A stretch of DNA of 64,000 nucleotides, taken from positions 372,001 to 436,000 of the forward strand of contig CAZVJF010000002.1 in the NCBI GenBank assembly GCA_964627445.1, in the 5' to 3' direction. Below, piece after piece: positions 53,377 through 62,284 of this stretch (position 1 is the stretch's first letter; each line of letters begins with the position of its first letter). The notes beneath the pieces were generated by a model that ran no database searches, was not told the origin of the DNA, and saw only the letters and a program-made list of their open reading frames with translations. Origin of the DNA: Luteibaculum sp964627445 (GTDB lineage Bacteria > Bacteroidota > Bacteroidia > Flavobacteriales_D > Luteibaculaceae). A program made the translations under genes and the position numbers.

Positions 53377-53751
53377 ATGAAAAAGGGAAATAAGCTTTAC
53401 AGCATCTTTAAACTGCGGTGCCCAGAGTGTCATGAGGGCAAATTGTTTCACCACAACTTGTACAACTTCAAAAAGGTAGGCGAAATGCAGGCCACCTGTG
53501 AGCACTGCGGCTTAAAATATGCCAAAGAGCCAGGGTTTTTCTTTGGAGCGGCTTATGTAAGCTATGCCCTTACCGTGGCATTTGCAGTAGCGCTGTACGT
53601 GCTTTCTATTCTCATTATCCCCAACTTGGGGTGGCAAGTGCATTTGGGAGTGGTTATTGCCGGATTGGTAGTGTTGTTCCCTGTTTCGCACGCGTTTTCT
53701 CGAAGCATTTGGCTCAACTTTTTTTACTCCTACAAGCCAGAAAAAGCTTAA
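53377..53751 (+). CDS. DUF983 family zinc-ribbon membrane protein
   Basis: A 124-residue protein with an N-terminal zinc ribbon (RCPECHEGKLFHHNLY and ATCEHCGLKYAKEPGFFFGA: four Cys) and two membrane helices (YALTVAFAVALYVLSI and VIAGLVVLFPVSHAF). DUF983 proteins have unknown function. It begins 23 bp after the rhodanese gene and ends 2 bp before the end of the converging TonB-receptor-like gene. Confidence 0.9.
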   Translation: MKKGNKLYSIFKLRCPECHEGKLFHHNLYNFKKVGEMQATCEHCGLKYAKEPGFFFGAAYVSYALTVAFAVALYVLSILIIPNLGWQVHLGVVIAGLVVLFPVSHAFSRSIWLNFFYSYKPEKA

Positions 53752-53753
53752 GA

Positions 53754-56141
53754 CTAGCGTCTTCTGCCCGAGTAGGTCATGGCCTCGCCTTTGCCAAAGC
53801 TGTAACTAAATCCAAGCGTAATAAAACGCCCGCGTTGCGAAAAGCTGTAGAGGTAAAAATCGGCTTGGTCTATTACACTCTCGCGTATGCGCGAGGCAAA
53901 CACATCGCGTACGCTGACGTTGAGTACCGCCTTTCCATCCCATAATTTTTTACGCAGCCCTATATCCATATGGGCATAACCGGAAACTTCGCCCTGTACG
54001 GTTAAAAAACGCGATTGGTACCGTCCGGTAAGCTCTACATCAAAGTCTGCTGGCAGTTTAAATTTGGTGTTGATGCGGGTAGACCATTGGTCGCCTTCAA
54101 AATCGAAGTTCTGGTCATTAAAAGTTCCTCTGCGTATAAATACCCCGTAGTTAAAATCGCCATTAATGGTGATCTGCTTAGTTGGAGTGTACTTCCCGTT
54201 TAACTCAATACCCGTTTTATTTTGGGTGCCTACGTTTACCGGGGTGGTGATGTTTACGTTGTCTTCAAAAATAGAAACCCGCTCTACCATATCTGTGGTG
54301 TACAGGTGGTATACGCTGGTGTTTAGCGAGGCATTTTTAAAAATAAAGATCCCCGTAAGCTCGTAAGAGTCCGCAAATTCAGGCTGTAAATCGGGATTTC
54401 CCTGCCAAATATTAAAGTTGTTGCGAATGTTGAAGAAGGGGTTTAAGTCCCACAATCGTGGTCTAAAAATCCTACGCGAATATCCCGCCTGTACCGAGAT
54501 AAAATCGGAGAATTTGTAGGAGGAATGTAGCGTAGGAAACAGGTTGGTGTAGTCCTGCCGGTTCGATTCTTGCGTATTGGTAAGCAAAGTTTTTAGGTTA
54601 GTGCGTTCTACTCGCGCACCCACTTTAACGCCCCATTGTGCACCCTCGTAAGCTGCGGTGGTGTACACGCCCAGTACCCGTTGGTTCCACTCAAAATTGT
54701 TGGTAAGGCCACTATCAATTACAAAAACTCCTTGCTCCAGGTTGGATACGGCAAAGTCATTGCCTACATCGTTCACATCGTATTGGCTACCGGCTTCCAG
54801 GGTTATGTTTTCCGTGATGGGGTTGGTATAATCGAGCTTGTAGGTGTAGTTGGCCTGGTAGAAATCAGTTTCGGTGCGTTGTTGGGCATCCACATCGTTG
54901 CCCGATAGGGTGGTATTGGTAAAATTAGATTCGAGGTCTTTTCCAAAAAAACTTCCCAGTGTGCTAAACTGCAGTTTGTGGTCTTCGTTGTTCGCAAATT
55001 CGCGTTCGTACTGCAAATCGTACTGGTACTTGGGGTTGGTGGCGGTGGTAACTTCCTCCCGTTTCCAGGCCGATGACAATATTTCTTCGCTACCCAGCAA
55101 GCGCTCAAACTGGGTCTCCGAAGGTTGATCTTCCAACTCCAGCGCAAAGTTACCCGAGAGGGTGATCACATTTCTGTTGTTGATGTAGTAGTCGGTACCC
55201 AAGGTAATGTTGTAGAACTCCTCGTTGCGGAACTCGGTACCATCACTTACAATCTGTTCACCCGTAACCTTATTTAGGTTTATGCTTTCGCGGAATCGGG
55301 GTATGGATCGGTAACCGCCCCCAAATTGGGTAAAGAGATTAAATTTCTCGGTTCTGCGATTTAGGCTTACTCCAACGCTGTGGTTATCGGGTGTACCCGT
55401 GTTTACCGAAACCGATCCATTCAAGCCTTTCTTTTCTTCCTTTTTTAGAATAATGTTTAGGATACCCGAGGTTCCACCTGCTTCGTATTTGGCCGAGGGG
55501 TTGGTTATAACCTCTACACTTTCTATCATATCGGCCGTTATGCTGCCCAATGCGTTGCTGCCTTCATCGCTCAATACGGAAGGTTTTCCGTTAATAAGTA
55601 TCTGCACACCGCTGTTGCCGCGCAGGGTTACCTGGCCTTCGATGTCCACATTAACCGAGGGTACGTTTTGCAAAACTTCCAGGGCACCCATGCCTGTACT
55701 GCTGATGTCGGTACCCACGTTAAAAACGCGTTTGTCCAGCTTAAACTCTACTTTGGAGCGCTCTTGCACTACCTCTACTTCATTTAAGGCTTGGGCGTTC
55801 TGGCTCAAGGAGAGGGTGCCCAGGTTAATATCCTTTTGTTGGGGATTGAAATCGGTTATTTTTTGTGTTTGATAACCTATAAAGCTAAGCTCCACGTATA
55901 CATCGGTTTCTGCGGTTCGTAGCTTAAAAAAGCCTCGCTCCGAGGTAGTGGTCCCTGAAATGAGCGCATCGCTAGTGGCATTTTTTAGGAGCACCGTAGC
56001 ATAGGGAACAGGCTCCTGGGTTTGTGCATCTACCAGCGTTCCGGTGTAAGTGTGCTGCTGGGCCAGGCTGGAAAATGCGGTTAAAAATCCCCAAAGCGCT
56101 AAAAGTAAAAGGCGAAAAGTAGTCGGCATATCAGGTGGCAC
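53754..56141 (-). CDS. TonB-dependent-receptor-like outer-membrane protein (outer membrane beta-barrel family)
   Basis: A 795-residue protein with a signal peptide (LLLALWGFLTAFSSLAQQ), a carboxypeptidase-regulatory-like beta domain (about 29-110, HTYTGTLVDAQTQEPVPYATV), a plug domain (about 115-230) with VTLRGNSGVQILINGKPS and VEVITNPSAKYEAGGTSGIL, and a C-terminal beta-barrel of 14 strands or so. Such proteins move substrates across the outer membrane, often peptides or metal chelates. No SusD partner is present and the substrate is unknown. A promoter lies at 56173-56180. Confidence 0.9.
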   Translation of the reverse strand: MPPDMPTTFRLLLLALWGFLTAFSSLAQQHTYTGTLVDAQTQEPVPYATVLLKNATSDALISGTTTSERGFFKLRTAETDVYVELSFIGYQTQKITDFNPQQKDINLGTLSLSQNAQALNEVEVVQERSKVEFKLDKRVFNVGTDISSTGMGALEVLQNVPSVNVDIEGQVTLRGNSGVQILINGKPSVLSDEGSNALGSITADMIESVEVITNPSAKYEAGGTSGILNIILKKEEKKGLNGSVSVNTGTPDNHSVGVSLNRRTEKFNLFTQFGGGYRSIPRFRESINLNKVTGEQIVSDGTEFRNEEFYNITLGTDYYINNRNVITLSGNFALELEDQPSETQFERLLGSEEILSSAWKREEVTTATNPKYQYDLQYEREFANNEDHKLQFSTLGSFFGKDLESNFTNTTLSGNDVDAQQRTETDFYQANYTYKLDYTNPITENITLEAGSQYDVNDVGNDFAVSNLEQGVFVIDSGLTNNFEWNQRVLGVYTTAAYEGAQWGVKVGARVERTNLKTLLTNTQESNRQDYTNLFPTLHSSYKFSDFISVQAGYSRRIFRPRLWDLNPFFNIRNNFNIWQGNPDLQPEFADSYELTGIFIFKNASLNTSVYHLYTTDMVERVSIFEDNVNITTPVNVGTQNKTGIELNGKYTPTKQITINGDFNYGVFIRRGTFNDQNFDFEGDQWSTRINTKFKLPADFDVELTGRYQSRFLTVQGEVSGYAHMDIGLRKKLWDGKAVLNVSVRDVFASRIRESVIDQADFYLYSFSQRGRFITLGFSYSFGKGEAMTYSGRRR

Positions 56142-56172
56142 TTCTTGTGCTCGTGTTGGTTAAAAAGGGCTA

Positions 56173-56180
56173 CAAAAGTA
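56173..56180 (-). promoter_or_regulatory. -7 element (TACTTTTG) of the TonB-receptor-like gene
   Basis: On the minus strand TACTTTTG at 56180-56173 matches TAnnTTTG, 31 bp before the ATG at 56141. It lies within an imperfect inverted repeat (AGGGCTAC-N4-GTAACCCT), and no TTG is seen at -33, so regulation by a bound protein is possible. Confidence 0.5.
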
Positions 56181-56277
56181 ACCCTTAGCCTGCCTAATGG
56201 TTGTTAAAATGTGGATGACATGGTAGAAAAGCAGGCCAACCTGGATTAACGAGCGTACGTGTACTGAAGGTAAAATC

Positions 56278-56285
56278 TACCTTTG
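56278..56285 (+). promoter_or_regulatory. -7 element (TACCTTTG) of the first hemolysin-III gene
   Basis: A full TAnnTTTG match 18 bp before the ATG at 56304. The -33 position has no TTG. It is the only promoter-like element seen in the short divergent gap. Confidence 0.45.
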
Positions 56286-56303
56286 CAAACTTTACCGCGC
56301 AAC

Positions 56304-56945
56304 ATGACATCGCAAACCGTTTCCGATTACAGTCCTACCGAAGAAAAACTCAATGTGTACTCGCATGCGCTGGGGGTTATACTGAGTGTAATAGGCTTGG
56401 TGCTGCTGCTTTTGAAATCGCAAGCAGGTAATGCGCCTCAAATTATAGCCTACGGCATTTATGCCGTGAGTATGGTGTTGTTGTATTTAGCCTCTACCTT
56501 GTACCATGCGGCTACCAAGCCTAAAAAACGCAAACGCTTAAAAATACTGGACCACGCGGCTATTTATCTTCTTATAGCCGGTACATATACGCCATACTGC
56601 CTTCTCACTTTAGATAACAAAGATGGAATTCCTCTGCTTATCGCGGTTTGGACTGTGGCAGCGCTGGGCATTGTGCTCAAGCTTTTTTTTACGGGGCGTT
56701 TTAACCTGCTAAGCACCCTCTTGTACGTTGCCATGGGCTGGATGGTAGTTTTTGCCTACGAGGGAATTTTAAATAATCTGGCTTTGGAAGGACTGCAACT
56801 TCTGGGCGCAGGAGGCATCGCCTACACCGTGGGTGCCGTGTTGTACAGTATTAAGAAAATTCCCTTTAACCACGCTATTTTTCACGTGTTTGTGCTGCTG
56901 GGTTCCTTGTTTCATTTCGCCAGTATTTATGGCTATGTAGGGTAG
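56304..56945 (+). CDS. Hemolysin III/TrhA-type membrane protein (PAQR superfamily), copy 1
   Basis: The ATG at 56304 gives a 213-residue protein with seven membrane helices. A TTG start at 56283 overlaps the -7 element and is unlikely. Signature residues are STLYHAATKPKKRKRLKILDHAAIY (shown as YHAATKPKKRKRLKILDH), LIAGTYTPYC and FNHAIFHVFVLLGSLFHF; the His and Asp residues form the metal site of this superfamily. The name hemolysin is historical; TrhA is implicated in membrane energetics. A second copy follows at 57053. Confidence 0.88.
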   Translation: MTSQTVSDYSPTEEKLNVYSHALGVILSVIGLVLLLLKSQAGNAPQIIAYGIYAVSMVLLYLASTLYHAATKPKKRKRLKILDHAAIYLLIAGTYTPYCLLTLDNKDGIPLLIAVWTVAALGIVLKLFFTGRFNLLSTLLYVAMGWMVVFAYEGILNNLALEGLQLLGAGGIAYTVGAVLYSIKKIPFNHAIFHVFVLLGSLFHFASIYGYVG

Positions 56946-57028
56946 CAGAATTCATTTGCTAAAATCGTTTTCTTCCATCCCTACGTAGCTCTTCACACCC
57001 AGGTAACACAACGGTGGTTGTGGATATC

Positions 57029-57036
57029 TAATTTTG
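57029..57036 (+). promoter_or_regulatory. -7 element (TAATTTTG) before hemolysin-III copy 2
   Basis: A full TAnnTTTG match 16 bp before the ATG at 57053. No TTG at the proper distance (the nearest is too close). It suggests that copy 2 can be transcribed on its own. Confidence 0.4.
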
Positions 57037-57052
57037 CTGCTGCTATTGTACC

Positions 57053-57706
57053 ATGAAAAACTTACCTCCAGGCGTAGAACCCGATTATCCCCCCGAAGAA
57101 GAAAAATGGAACATTGCCACCCACGGCTTGGGAGTAATTTTGGCCGTGATGGGAGCCGTGTCCCTGCTGCTTAAGGATAATTCATCGGATAAACCCACCT
57201 ACATCGCCTATGCCATATACGGTTTTAGCATGGTGTTGCTATACCTTTCTTCCACGCTGTACCATGCCGCTACAGATTACGTGAAGCGCGAGCAACTCAA
57301 CCTACTGGATCATGCTGCCATATTTATCTTGATTGCCGGAACCTACACTCCTTTTTGCTTGCTCACGCTGGGCCCCAAAACAGGATATCCGCTATTGGCT
57401 GCTGTTTGGGGTGTTGCCCTGGTGGGCACGGCACTAAAGATTTGGGTAAAAAATCGCTTTCGCCTCGTAGGAGTCATGCTCTATGTGGCTATGGGTTGGA
57501 TGGTGGCCTTTGCTTACGAGGGTATTTTTAACAACCTGGATCAAACTGGCCTGTGGCTGCTTATTTCGGGTGGAATTGCCTACATGGTAGGAGCTGTGTT
57601 TTACAGCATCACCAAAATACCGTTTAACCACGCCATTTTTCATGTGTTTGTTTTGGCTGGATCGGCCCTGCATTTTGCGAGTATTTATGGGTTTACGGGT
57701 TATTAG
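57053..57706 (+). CDS. Hemolysin III/TrhA-type membrane protein (PAQR superfamily), copy 2
   Basis: A 217-residue paralogue of the gene just upstream. It keeps STLYHAATDYVKREQLNLLDH, FILIAGTYTPFCLL and FNHAIFHVFVLAGSALHF, so the metal-binding residues are intact. Differences cluster in the loops and N-terminus (PPGVEPDYPPEEEKW). It has its own -7 element. The pair is a tandem duplication of some age. Confidence 0.88.
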   Translation: MKNLPPGVEPDYPPEEEKWNIATHGLGVILAVMGAVSLLLKDNSSDKPTYIAYAIYGFSMVLLYLSSTLYHAATDYVKREQLNLLDHAAIFILIAGTYTPFCLLTLGPKTGYPLLAAVWGVALVGTALKIWVKNRFRLVGVMLYVAMGWMVAFAYEGIFNNLDQTGLWLLISGGIAYMVGAVFYSITKIPFNHAIFHVFVLAGSALHFASIYGFTGY

Positions 57707-57743
57707 TTAGCAGTGATGGTGTAAATAGGAACAGATTTCTGGG

Positions 57744-57775
57744 TTGATACAACCGAAGTAAAACTTATAGCTTTG
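57744..57775 (+). promoter_or_regulatory. Promoter of the PLP-enzyme gene
   Basis: TTG at 57744-57746 and TAGCTTTG at 57768-57775, 21 bp apart, fit the Bacteroidota consensus. It lies 64 bp before the ATG at 57840, giving an untranslated leader of about 60 nt. Confidence 0.6.
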
Positions 57776-57839
57776 CGGCTGGATTTTTCTATCGCTGGGC
57801 CTTGGAGGCCGCAGCCTCATCCAACCAAAAGCAAGACAC

Positions 57840-59684
57840 ATGCAACAAGAAAACGCCACCAAATACATAGCGCAAATACTAGAAAACCTGCCCAGCGACT
57901 GGTTAACCTTAACCACGCACCGTTTGGATATTTACAACGAGGACCAAGCCAAAACCGAGTTCTTAACGGCCTTTGATGCGCTGTACCAGGCGGGAAACAA
58001 CGCACAAGAGGCACTAGCGCAGTTGCCCACAGCATACGATTACATTCGCCTGGGGCATCCCTTGTCCTGTGTATTGGAATGGACGCTGGCGCAAATGCAG
58101 GCCTTAAAACCTACTCAGGTCATCGCTTTTGCATCGCGCAGTATGCCGCTTTTGGCCGTGTTGCGGACTAACTTGCTGGAAGGTAAAAACACGCGCATCG
58201 CTTACAGCGGAAAACTTCCCGAGTTTTTAGATTGGGATGTGTTGAAACAGGTGTACGGTTACCGGTTCACTCTAGAAGAAACAGCTAACCCCGAGAATTT
58301 GGCGGCTTTTGAGGGCAGTACGGTGTGGATATCTATGCAAGATGCTTCGGAATCGCTTAGCCTATATCCAGGCGTAGATTTCCACCTAAACCTTTATGGA
58401 AGTTTAGGCGCTATCATGGTGGTCAGCACATCGACAGACCAGGCCGAAAATATTGCAGCGATCCAACATGTGCGCAGACGCGAGTCTATTGCCATGACCC
58501 CCACCAACTGCAACACATTGTTGCGTAAAATGGTAGGATTATCGGTGGATGAATCCAAACTAGACACGGAAAAGAACACGGACCAGGTACGCAGCAGCAT
58601 CAGTGAGATTACCGCCACGGAGACGCCCGCCTTGTTGGCTTCATCGGGCTTGTCGATGCAGTACGCCATCATGATGGGCTTGGTAGATTATGCGCTGCAT
58701 GCACATCCCGGCAAAGCCATTAAAATTATAGTACCGCCCAACTGCTACGGAGGTACCAACGACCAGGCCAGACGTGTGGCTGCGGCACATGCTGCCGTAA
58801 GCATTATGGATTTGCCCGTAGATGGCGACAGCGATATGGTGCAAAGTACCGGTACCGTATTGGCCCAAGCGGCTGAGATGGATGCCGTACCCTTGATTAT
58901 TGCCGAAATTCCTACCAACCCGCGTGTTGAGGTGCCCGACTTGGAGGCTTTGCGCCAGGCACTCACCCAAAAGCGCATGACACCGAAAGGAGAAACCGCA
59001 GTGGCTCCCGTGTTTATTCTAGATCAAACCTTTTGCCCCAACGTACAGTTTATGGGCTCCGATGGCATTTTGTCGGAAGTCCAAGGCATAGCCTACGTGA
59101 GCGGATCTAAGTTTCCGAGTGGAGGGAAGTGTACGGCAGGATATGCGGTAGCCAACACCAAAGGTGCACACCTTATGGAGAAAATGGCCAAACACCTGCG
59201 TTTGTGCGACAACCAGGCTACCGACTTGCAAGTGGCGATATTGGCAGAGCAACTGCCTTCTATGAATCAGCGCATTTATGATGCCTATGTCAACACCCGC
59301 GATTTTGTGAATTACATAGCCGAGCAATTGCCCACGGCAAAAATCAACTTTGTTTCTGAAAAGCTGGCCGAGCAAGGGTTTACGCCTTCTGTGTTTTCGC
59401 TGGACTTGCCTACCCAAGGCGAAACGCCCGAAGCACGCGAAGCGCACAAACGCATGCTCAACCAAAAGCTTATAGACGCCATGATTACGCAAATACCGCA
59501 AGAGAGCAAGTACTGTGTAAGTTATGGCCAGCTGAAAGGCTGCTATTGGACCATACCGGCCACCTCTACTCAAGGCACCACCAAAGAAGCCGACAAAGAC
59601 TACATAGCCCGTGTTTCCGTCTCGGCCCATTTAGATCTAGACCACCACAAAGCGGTATTTAAGGAGTTTGTGGAGGAGCTGTAG
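57840..59684 (+). CDS. PLP-dependent transferase of the Cys/Met-metabolism fold with a long N-terminal extension
   Basis: A 614-residue protein. Its second half has the PLP layout of cystathionine-type enzymes: ASSGLSMQYAIMMGLV (about 267-282), NCYGGTNDQARRV with Tyr303, IAEIPTNPRVEVPDLEAL, ILDQTFCPNVQF with Asp395 for the pyridine nitrogen, and YVSGSKFPSGGK with the likely Schiff-base Lys424. The first 260 residues are not the usual family start (which is near 70 residues) and I do not recognise them; they may be an added domain. Ordinary gamma-synthases are about 390-400 residues. The substrate is not predictable. It has its own promoter and no cotranscribed neighbour. Confidence 0.78.
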   Translation: MQQENATKYIAQILENLPSDWLTLTTHRLDIYNEDQAKTEFLTAFDALYQAGNNAQEALAQLPTAYDYIRLGHPLSCVLEWTLAQMQALKPTQVIAFASRSMPLLAVLRTNLLEGKNTRIAYSGKLPEFLDWDVLKQVYGYRFTLEETANPENLAAFEGSTVWISMQDASESLSLYPGVDFHLNLYGSLGAIMVVSTSTDQAENIAAIQHVRRRESIAMTPTNCNTLLRKMVGLSVDESKLDTEKNTDQVRSSISEITATETPALLASSGLSMQYAIMMGLVDYALHAHPGKAIKIIVPPNCYGGTNDQARRVAAAHAAVSIMDLPVDGDSDMVQSTGTVLAQAAEMDAVPLIIAEIPTNPRVEVPDLEALRQALTQKRMTPKGETAVAPVFILDQTFCPNVQFMGSDGILSEVQGIAYVSGSKFPSGGKCTAGYAVANTKGAHLMEKMAKHLRLCDNQATDLQVAILAEQLPSMNQRIYDAYVNTRDFVNYIAEQLPTAKINFVSEKLAEQGFTPSVFSLDLPTQGETPEAREAHKRMLNQKLIDAMITQIPQESKYCVSYGQLKGCYWTIPATSTQGTTKEADKDYIARVSVSAHLDLDHHKAVFKEFVEEL

Positions 59685-59736
59685 GCGGCTGGAATTTTTG
59701 GAAAATAGGTTTAGGAAAAAGGCCCCACAAAAGACC

Positions 59737-60414
59737 TCAAGAAAGGCGAGATCTCAGGTCTTTGAATATCTTTTTTAGGGATTTTGGAAGGGCCGCACCG
59801 AAATCAAAACTGATGTAATACACGTCTTCATTGAAGTTCTCGGAGTAATGATCAAACACAGTGTCTAAAAAGAAAAAATCGGTTTCGGATTCCAGTAGCG
59901 TTTCGATTTGCCTTTCTTTTTCAAATGGCCAATGATCGGTTTTTACAGCGCTTATTAGTTGTTGTGCTTTTGCTGTTTTTAGCAAGTATAGGCTGCAGTA
60001 GGAGAGTTCTCCAACGGAGGTATATATTTCTTTTAATCTGGATGGATTTTTTAAGGTGAGTATGCCTGCATGACTAGCAAGAAAGCCCAAAAATTTCAAC
60101 CATTTAGGACCAGACCATCCGTGCCAATGTAGCTGGATGTCGGGATGGGTGCCGAGGTCTTGGTAGAAGGAGCGCGGTTTATCGCCATGACCAAAGATTA
60201 CAAGGGAATACGGAGCATATCGCGCATCGCACAATTCCTTTGTAAGAGCAGATAGCATTTGATCGAATGCATTGACTTCGATTTCGGTTTCAAAGTGATT
60301 GGTGGATACACCTTGCATAATCTGAGGATTTCTATTAGATGATTGACCGTAACTCGGTGTTAATTTATAGAAAGGGTGAACTGCCTGAAAGAACCTCCTC
60401 GCAATCCTATTCAT
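59737..60414 (-). CDS. Unrecognised 225-residue protein
   Basis: The ATG at 60414 overlaps the TAA of the upstream gene in TAATG form, so translation is probably coupled; the longer frame to 60534 would overlap that gene by 121 bp. The protein has Trp- and His-rich stretches (LHWHGWSGPKWLKF), a central helix-rich part and the ending SLKKIFKDLRSRLS. No signal peptide or membrane helix is clear. I do not recognise a family. It is last in a co-directional set with 60414-60992, 60967-61254 and the FkbM gene. Confidence 0.7.
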   Translation of the reverse strand: MNRIARRFFQAVHPFYKLTPSYGQSSNRNPQIMQGVSTNHFETEIEVNAFDQMLSALTKELCDARYAPYSLVIFGHGDKPRSFYQDLGTHPDIQLHWHGWSGPKWLKFLGFLASHAGILTLKNPSRLKEIYTSVGELSYCSLYLLKTAKAQQLISAVKTDHWPFEKERQIETLLESETDFFFLDTVFDHYSENFNEDVYYISFDFGAALPKSLKKIFKDLRSRLS

Positions 60415-60992
60415 TAATCCTTTTGAGAGGCAACCCAACCCTTTATTTCTTCCACTAAAAGATCTTTGATTTCCTGCTGCAATGATTCTGGGCTTTTGGT
60501 GGAACCGGGATGGGTGAAGCCTGCCGCTTCCCATTCCTCATAGCTATCAAAAACGCCATAAGCCGCCTCGAAACCAATGCTATCAAAGGCGTATTTTGGA
60601 GTCTCGGAGTGAAAATCGTATCGGTGTAGGCAGGTATCTAAAATGCTTTTTGTACCAGCCACAGGGTCTAATTTTCCTTCTGCAATTTCGTAGCAATAAT
60701 ACAAAGCCAGTGCTAATGCTGCTGCTCTCTTTTCAGGCAGCGGTATTTGGAGTTCCTGCAGAGATTTATCCCAGTAATACGAAATTTCGCTGCTATCTGC
60801 CTCGGCCATCCCTGCGAGTATGAGGAGCGATGCAGACTCCATTCCATCCAAAACAGCAAGTTGCGCCATAGCGGGCAAGTGCCGGTAAGAAAGATTTCCC
60901 AGCACATAGTGGGCTACCAGCAACGGGAACTTTAAGTGCGGTATGCGAATCTCATCGAAAACAATGCTACGAGTACCACCTGCCTTTTCCAT
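60414..60992 (-). CDS. Unrecognised 192-residue soluble protein
   Basis: A 192-residue acidic, helix-rich protein with segments such as LALALYYCYEIAEG and SYEEWEAAGFTHPGS. No signal peptide, membrane segment or known catalytic motif is visible. It begins inside the end of the upstream small membrane-protein gene (26-bp overlap) and ends at the ATG of the next gene. Its size and acidic, compact look are compatible with an immunity or adaptor protein, but nothing supports this directly. Confidence 0.7.
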   Translation of the reverse strand: MEKAGGTRSIVFDEIRIPHLKFPLLVAHYVLGNLSYRHLPAMAQLAVLDGMESASLLILAGMAEADSSEISYYWDKSLQELQIPLPEKRAAALALALYYCYEIAEGKLDPVAGTKSILDTCLHRYDFHSETPKYAFDSIGFEAAYGVFDSYEEWEAAGFTHPGSTKSPESLQQEIKDLLVEEIKGWVASQKD

Positions 60993-61254
60993 TTTCTTTA
61001 AAACTAGCCTGTTTTTTGAGTAATGCGTTTCGCTTTGTTTTGGTCATCACGGTGTTTTTTGGCGCAGTCCAAATATGGCGCGCTATAAAATACCAGCAAA
61101 AGGGGATACACCAGATTAAAAATGTGTGCACCTTTTTTTGAGTGGAAGCTATGTGGGTTGATCGCACAATCTGCAGTGTAGCCCAGCATGAAAAAACGAT
61201 GTACACCCCAATGCATATCCAAAGTAGGGGGGTCTGATTATCGCTCGATTTCAT
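60967..61254 (-). CDS. Small membrane protein (95 residues), unrecognised
   Basis: Two hydrophobic helices (LLWICIGVYIVFSCWATL and FLIWCIPFCWYFIAR) followed by a basic tail (TKTKRNALLKKQ). The ATG at 61254 shares ATGA with the stop of the FkbM gene, so the two are translationally coupled. It overlaps the next gene by 26 bp. The topology resembles small PLD-nuclease-N-terminal-like proteins, but this is not a secure match. Confidence 0.65.
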   Translation of the reverse strand: MKSSDNQTPLLWICIGVYIVFSCWATLQIVRSTHIASTQKKVHTFLIWCIPFCWYFIARHIWTAPKNTVMTKTKRNALLKKQASFKENGKGRWYS

Positions 61255-62060
61255 TCTTTTTTTAATTCCACTAGGTAATTGGTAGTGGTAAAGGCCTCAT
61301 AGTGCTCGTGATAGTTTTGGATGGGGTACAGACCGTCTTTAACGATACGGTACATGTGATAGTCGTCTTTAAATAAGGTGTAAAAGTCCTGAAAGTACGT
61401 TCGGGAGTCAATATTACATCCTCCAAATTCGAATTGGATAAAGTGAATATTTCCCTGCTTTAAAAGCGTTTCAGCCCCTTTAAGTACGCTTATTTCATGG
61501 CCTTCTACATCAATTTTTAAGAAATCGATGTGATGAATACCATACTCCGTGCAAAAGGAGTCTATAGAGCGCAAGGTTATTTCTTCTGTTTCGCCCATAG
61601 CAATTCCCGCGTGCTCTAAATTCCTGGGATATACGCTGGCAAGTGTGGATCCTTCCTGGTTTGAGTATAGCGTTATCTTGGAATCGGTCTCTCCAAAACC
61701 AAAATTAAAGGGTTTAACCCGGTCTCCGCTGAGGTTGCCTTTTAGCTTCTCAAAGGTTCGTGCAGAAGGTTCAAAGGAGTGTATCGTTGCTGTATCACCG
61801 AAAAAGTCGAGTAGTAGCTTGGTATACAAGCCAACGTTGGCACCAACATCAAACAGCGTGAGTTGGCCTTGTGGTAGCTGAGATTTAACGTAGCGAATAG
61901 CATGCGTTTCTCCCGACTTGTGCGCTCCAGCGCCTCCTCCAATATTCATTCCCTGCAAGGCTATAGCATGCAGGGATTCAAATAAAGCTTGATGTTTTTT
62001 CTTACCCGCCAGCGGGGATAGGAGTGTTCTCAAACTTTTAAGAAAAAACTGTGTAAGCAT
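61251..62060 (-). CDS. FkbM family methyltransferase
   Basis: A 269-residue SAM-dependent methyltransferase. The SAM site is LTLFDVGANVGLYTKLLL (near 100), with the acidic IHSFEPSARTFEKL and FLKIDVEGHEISVLKG as the FkbM signature; QFEFGG lies towards the end. FkbM enzymes O-methylate sugars, lipids or polyketides. It starts a set of four overlapping genes. A glycan or cell-surface target is possible but unproven. The upstream gap of 224 bp shows no other gene. Confidence 0.88.
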   Translation of the reverse strand: MLTQFFLKSLRTLLSPLAGKKKHQALFESLHAIALQGMNIGGGAGAHKSGETHAIRYVKSQLPQGQLTLFDVGANVGLYTKLLLDFFGDTATIHSFEPSARTFEKLKGNLSGDRVKPFNFGFGETDSKITLYSNQEGSTLASVYPRNLEHAGIAMGETEEITLRSIDSFCTEYGIHHIDFLKIDVEGHEISVLKGAETLLKQGNIHFIQFEFGGCNIDSRTYFQDFYTLFKDDYHMYRIVKDGLYPIQNYHEHYEAFTTTNYLVELKKE

Positions 62061-62284
62061 GGATGTATTTCTTTGCCGAAAAATTGTTTTGTGCCGGGCG
62101 TTCCGTTTCCTCTAAAAGCAAGTACAGAACGTTGTCTTGCTGCTAGGTGGCCAGAAAAGTACAAAAAAGGTATGCAGGACTCCATCTGTGAGTTTTAGCT
62201 CCTTTAATACTGAATACGGCTGCGGCATGGCATTAGTAATGAGATGGTTGGAAAAGCAAGAACCGGTGTGCATTACACCTTTAA

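Noticed and set aside
59730..59763. Inverted repeat AAAGACCT...AGGTCTTT at the convergent gene ends
   Set aside because: The loop is 18 nt, half of it lies in coding sequence and the stem is short, so I do not call a terminator.
60415..60534. Longer start for the 225-residue protein
   Set aside because: It would overlap the upstream gene by 121 bp; the ATG at 60414 joins that gene's stop in TAATG form.
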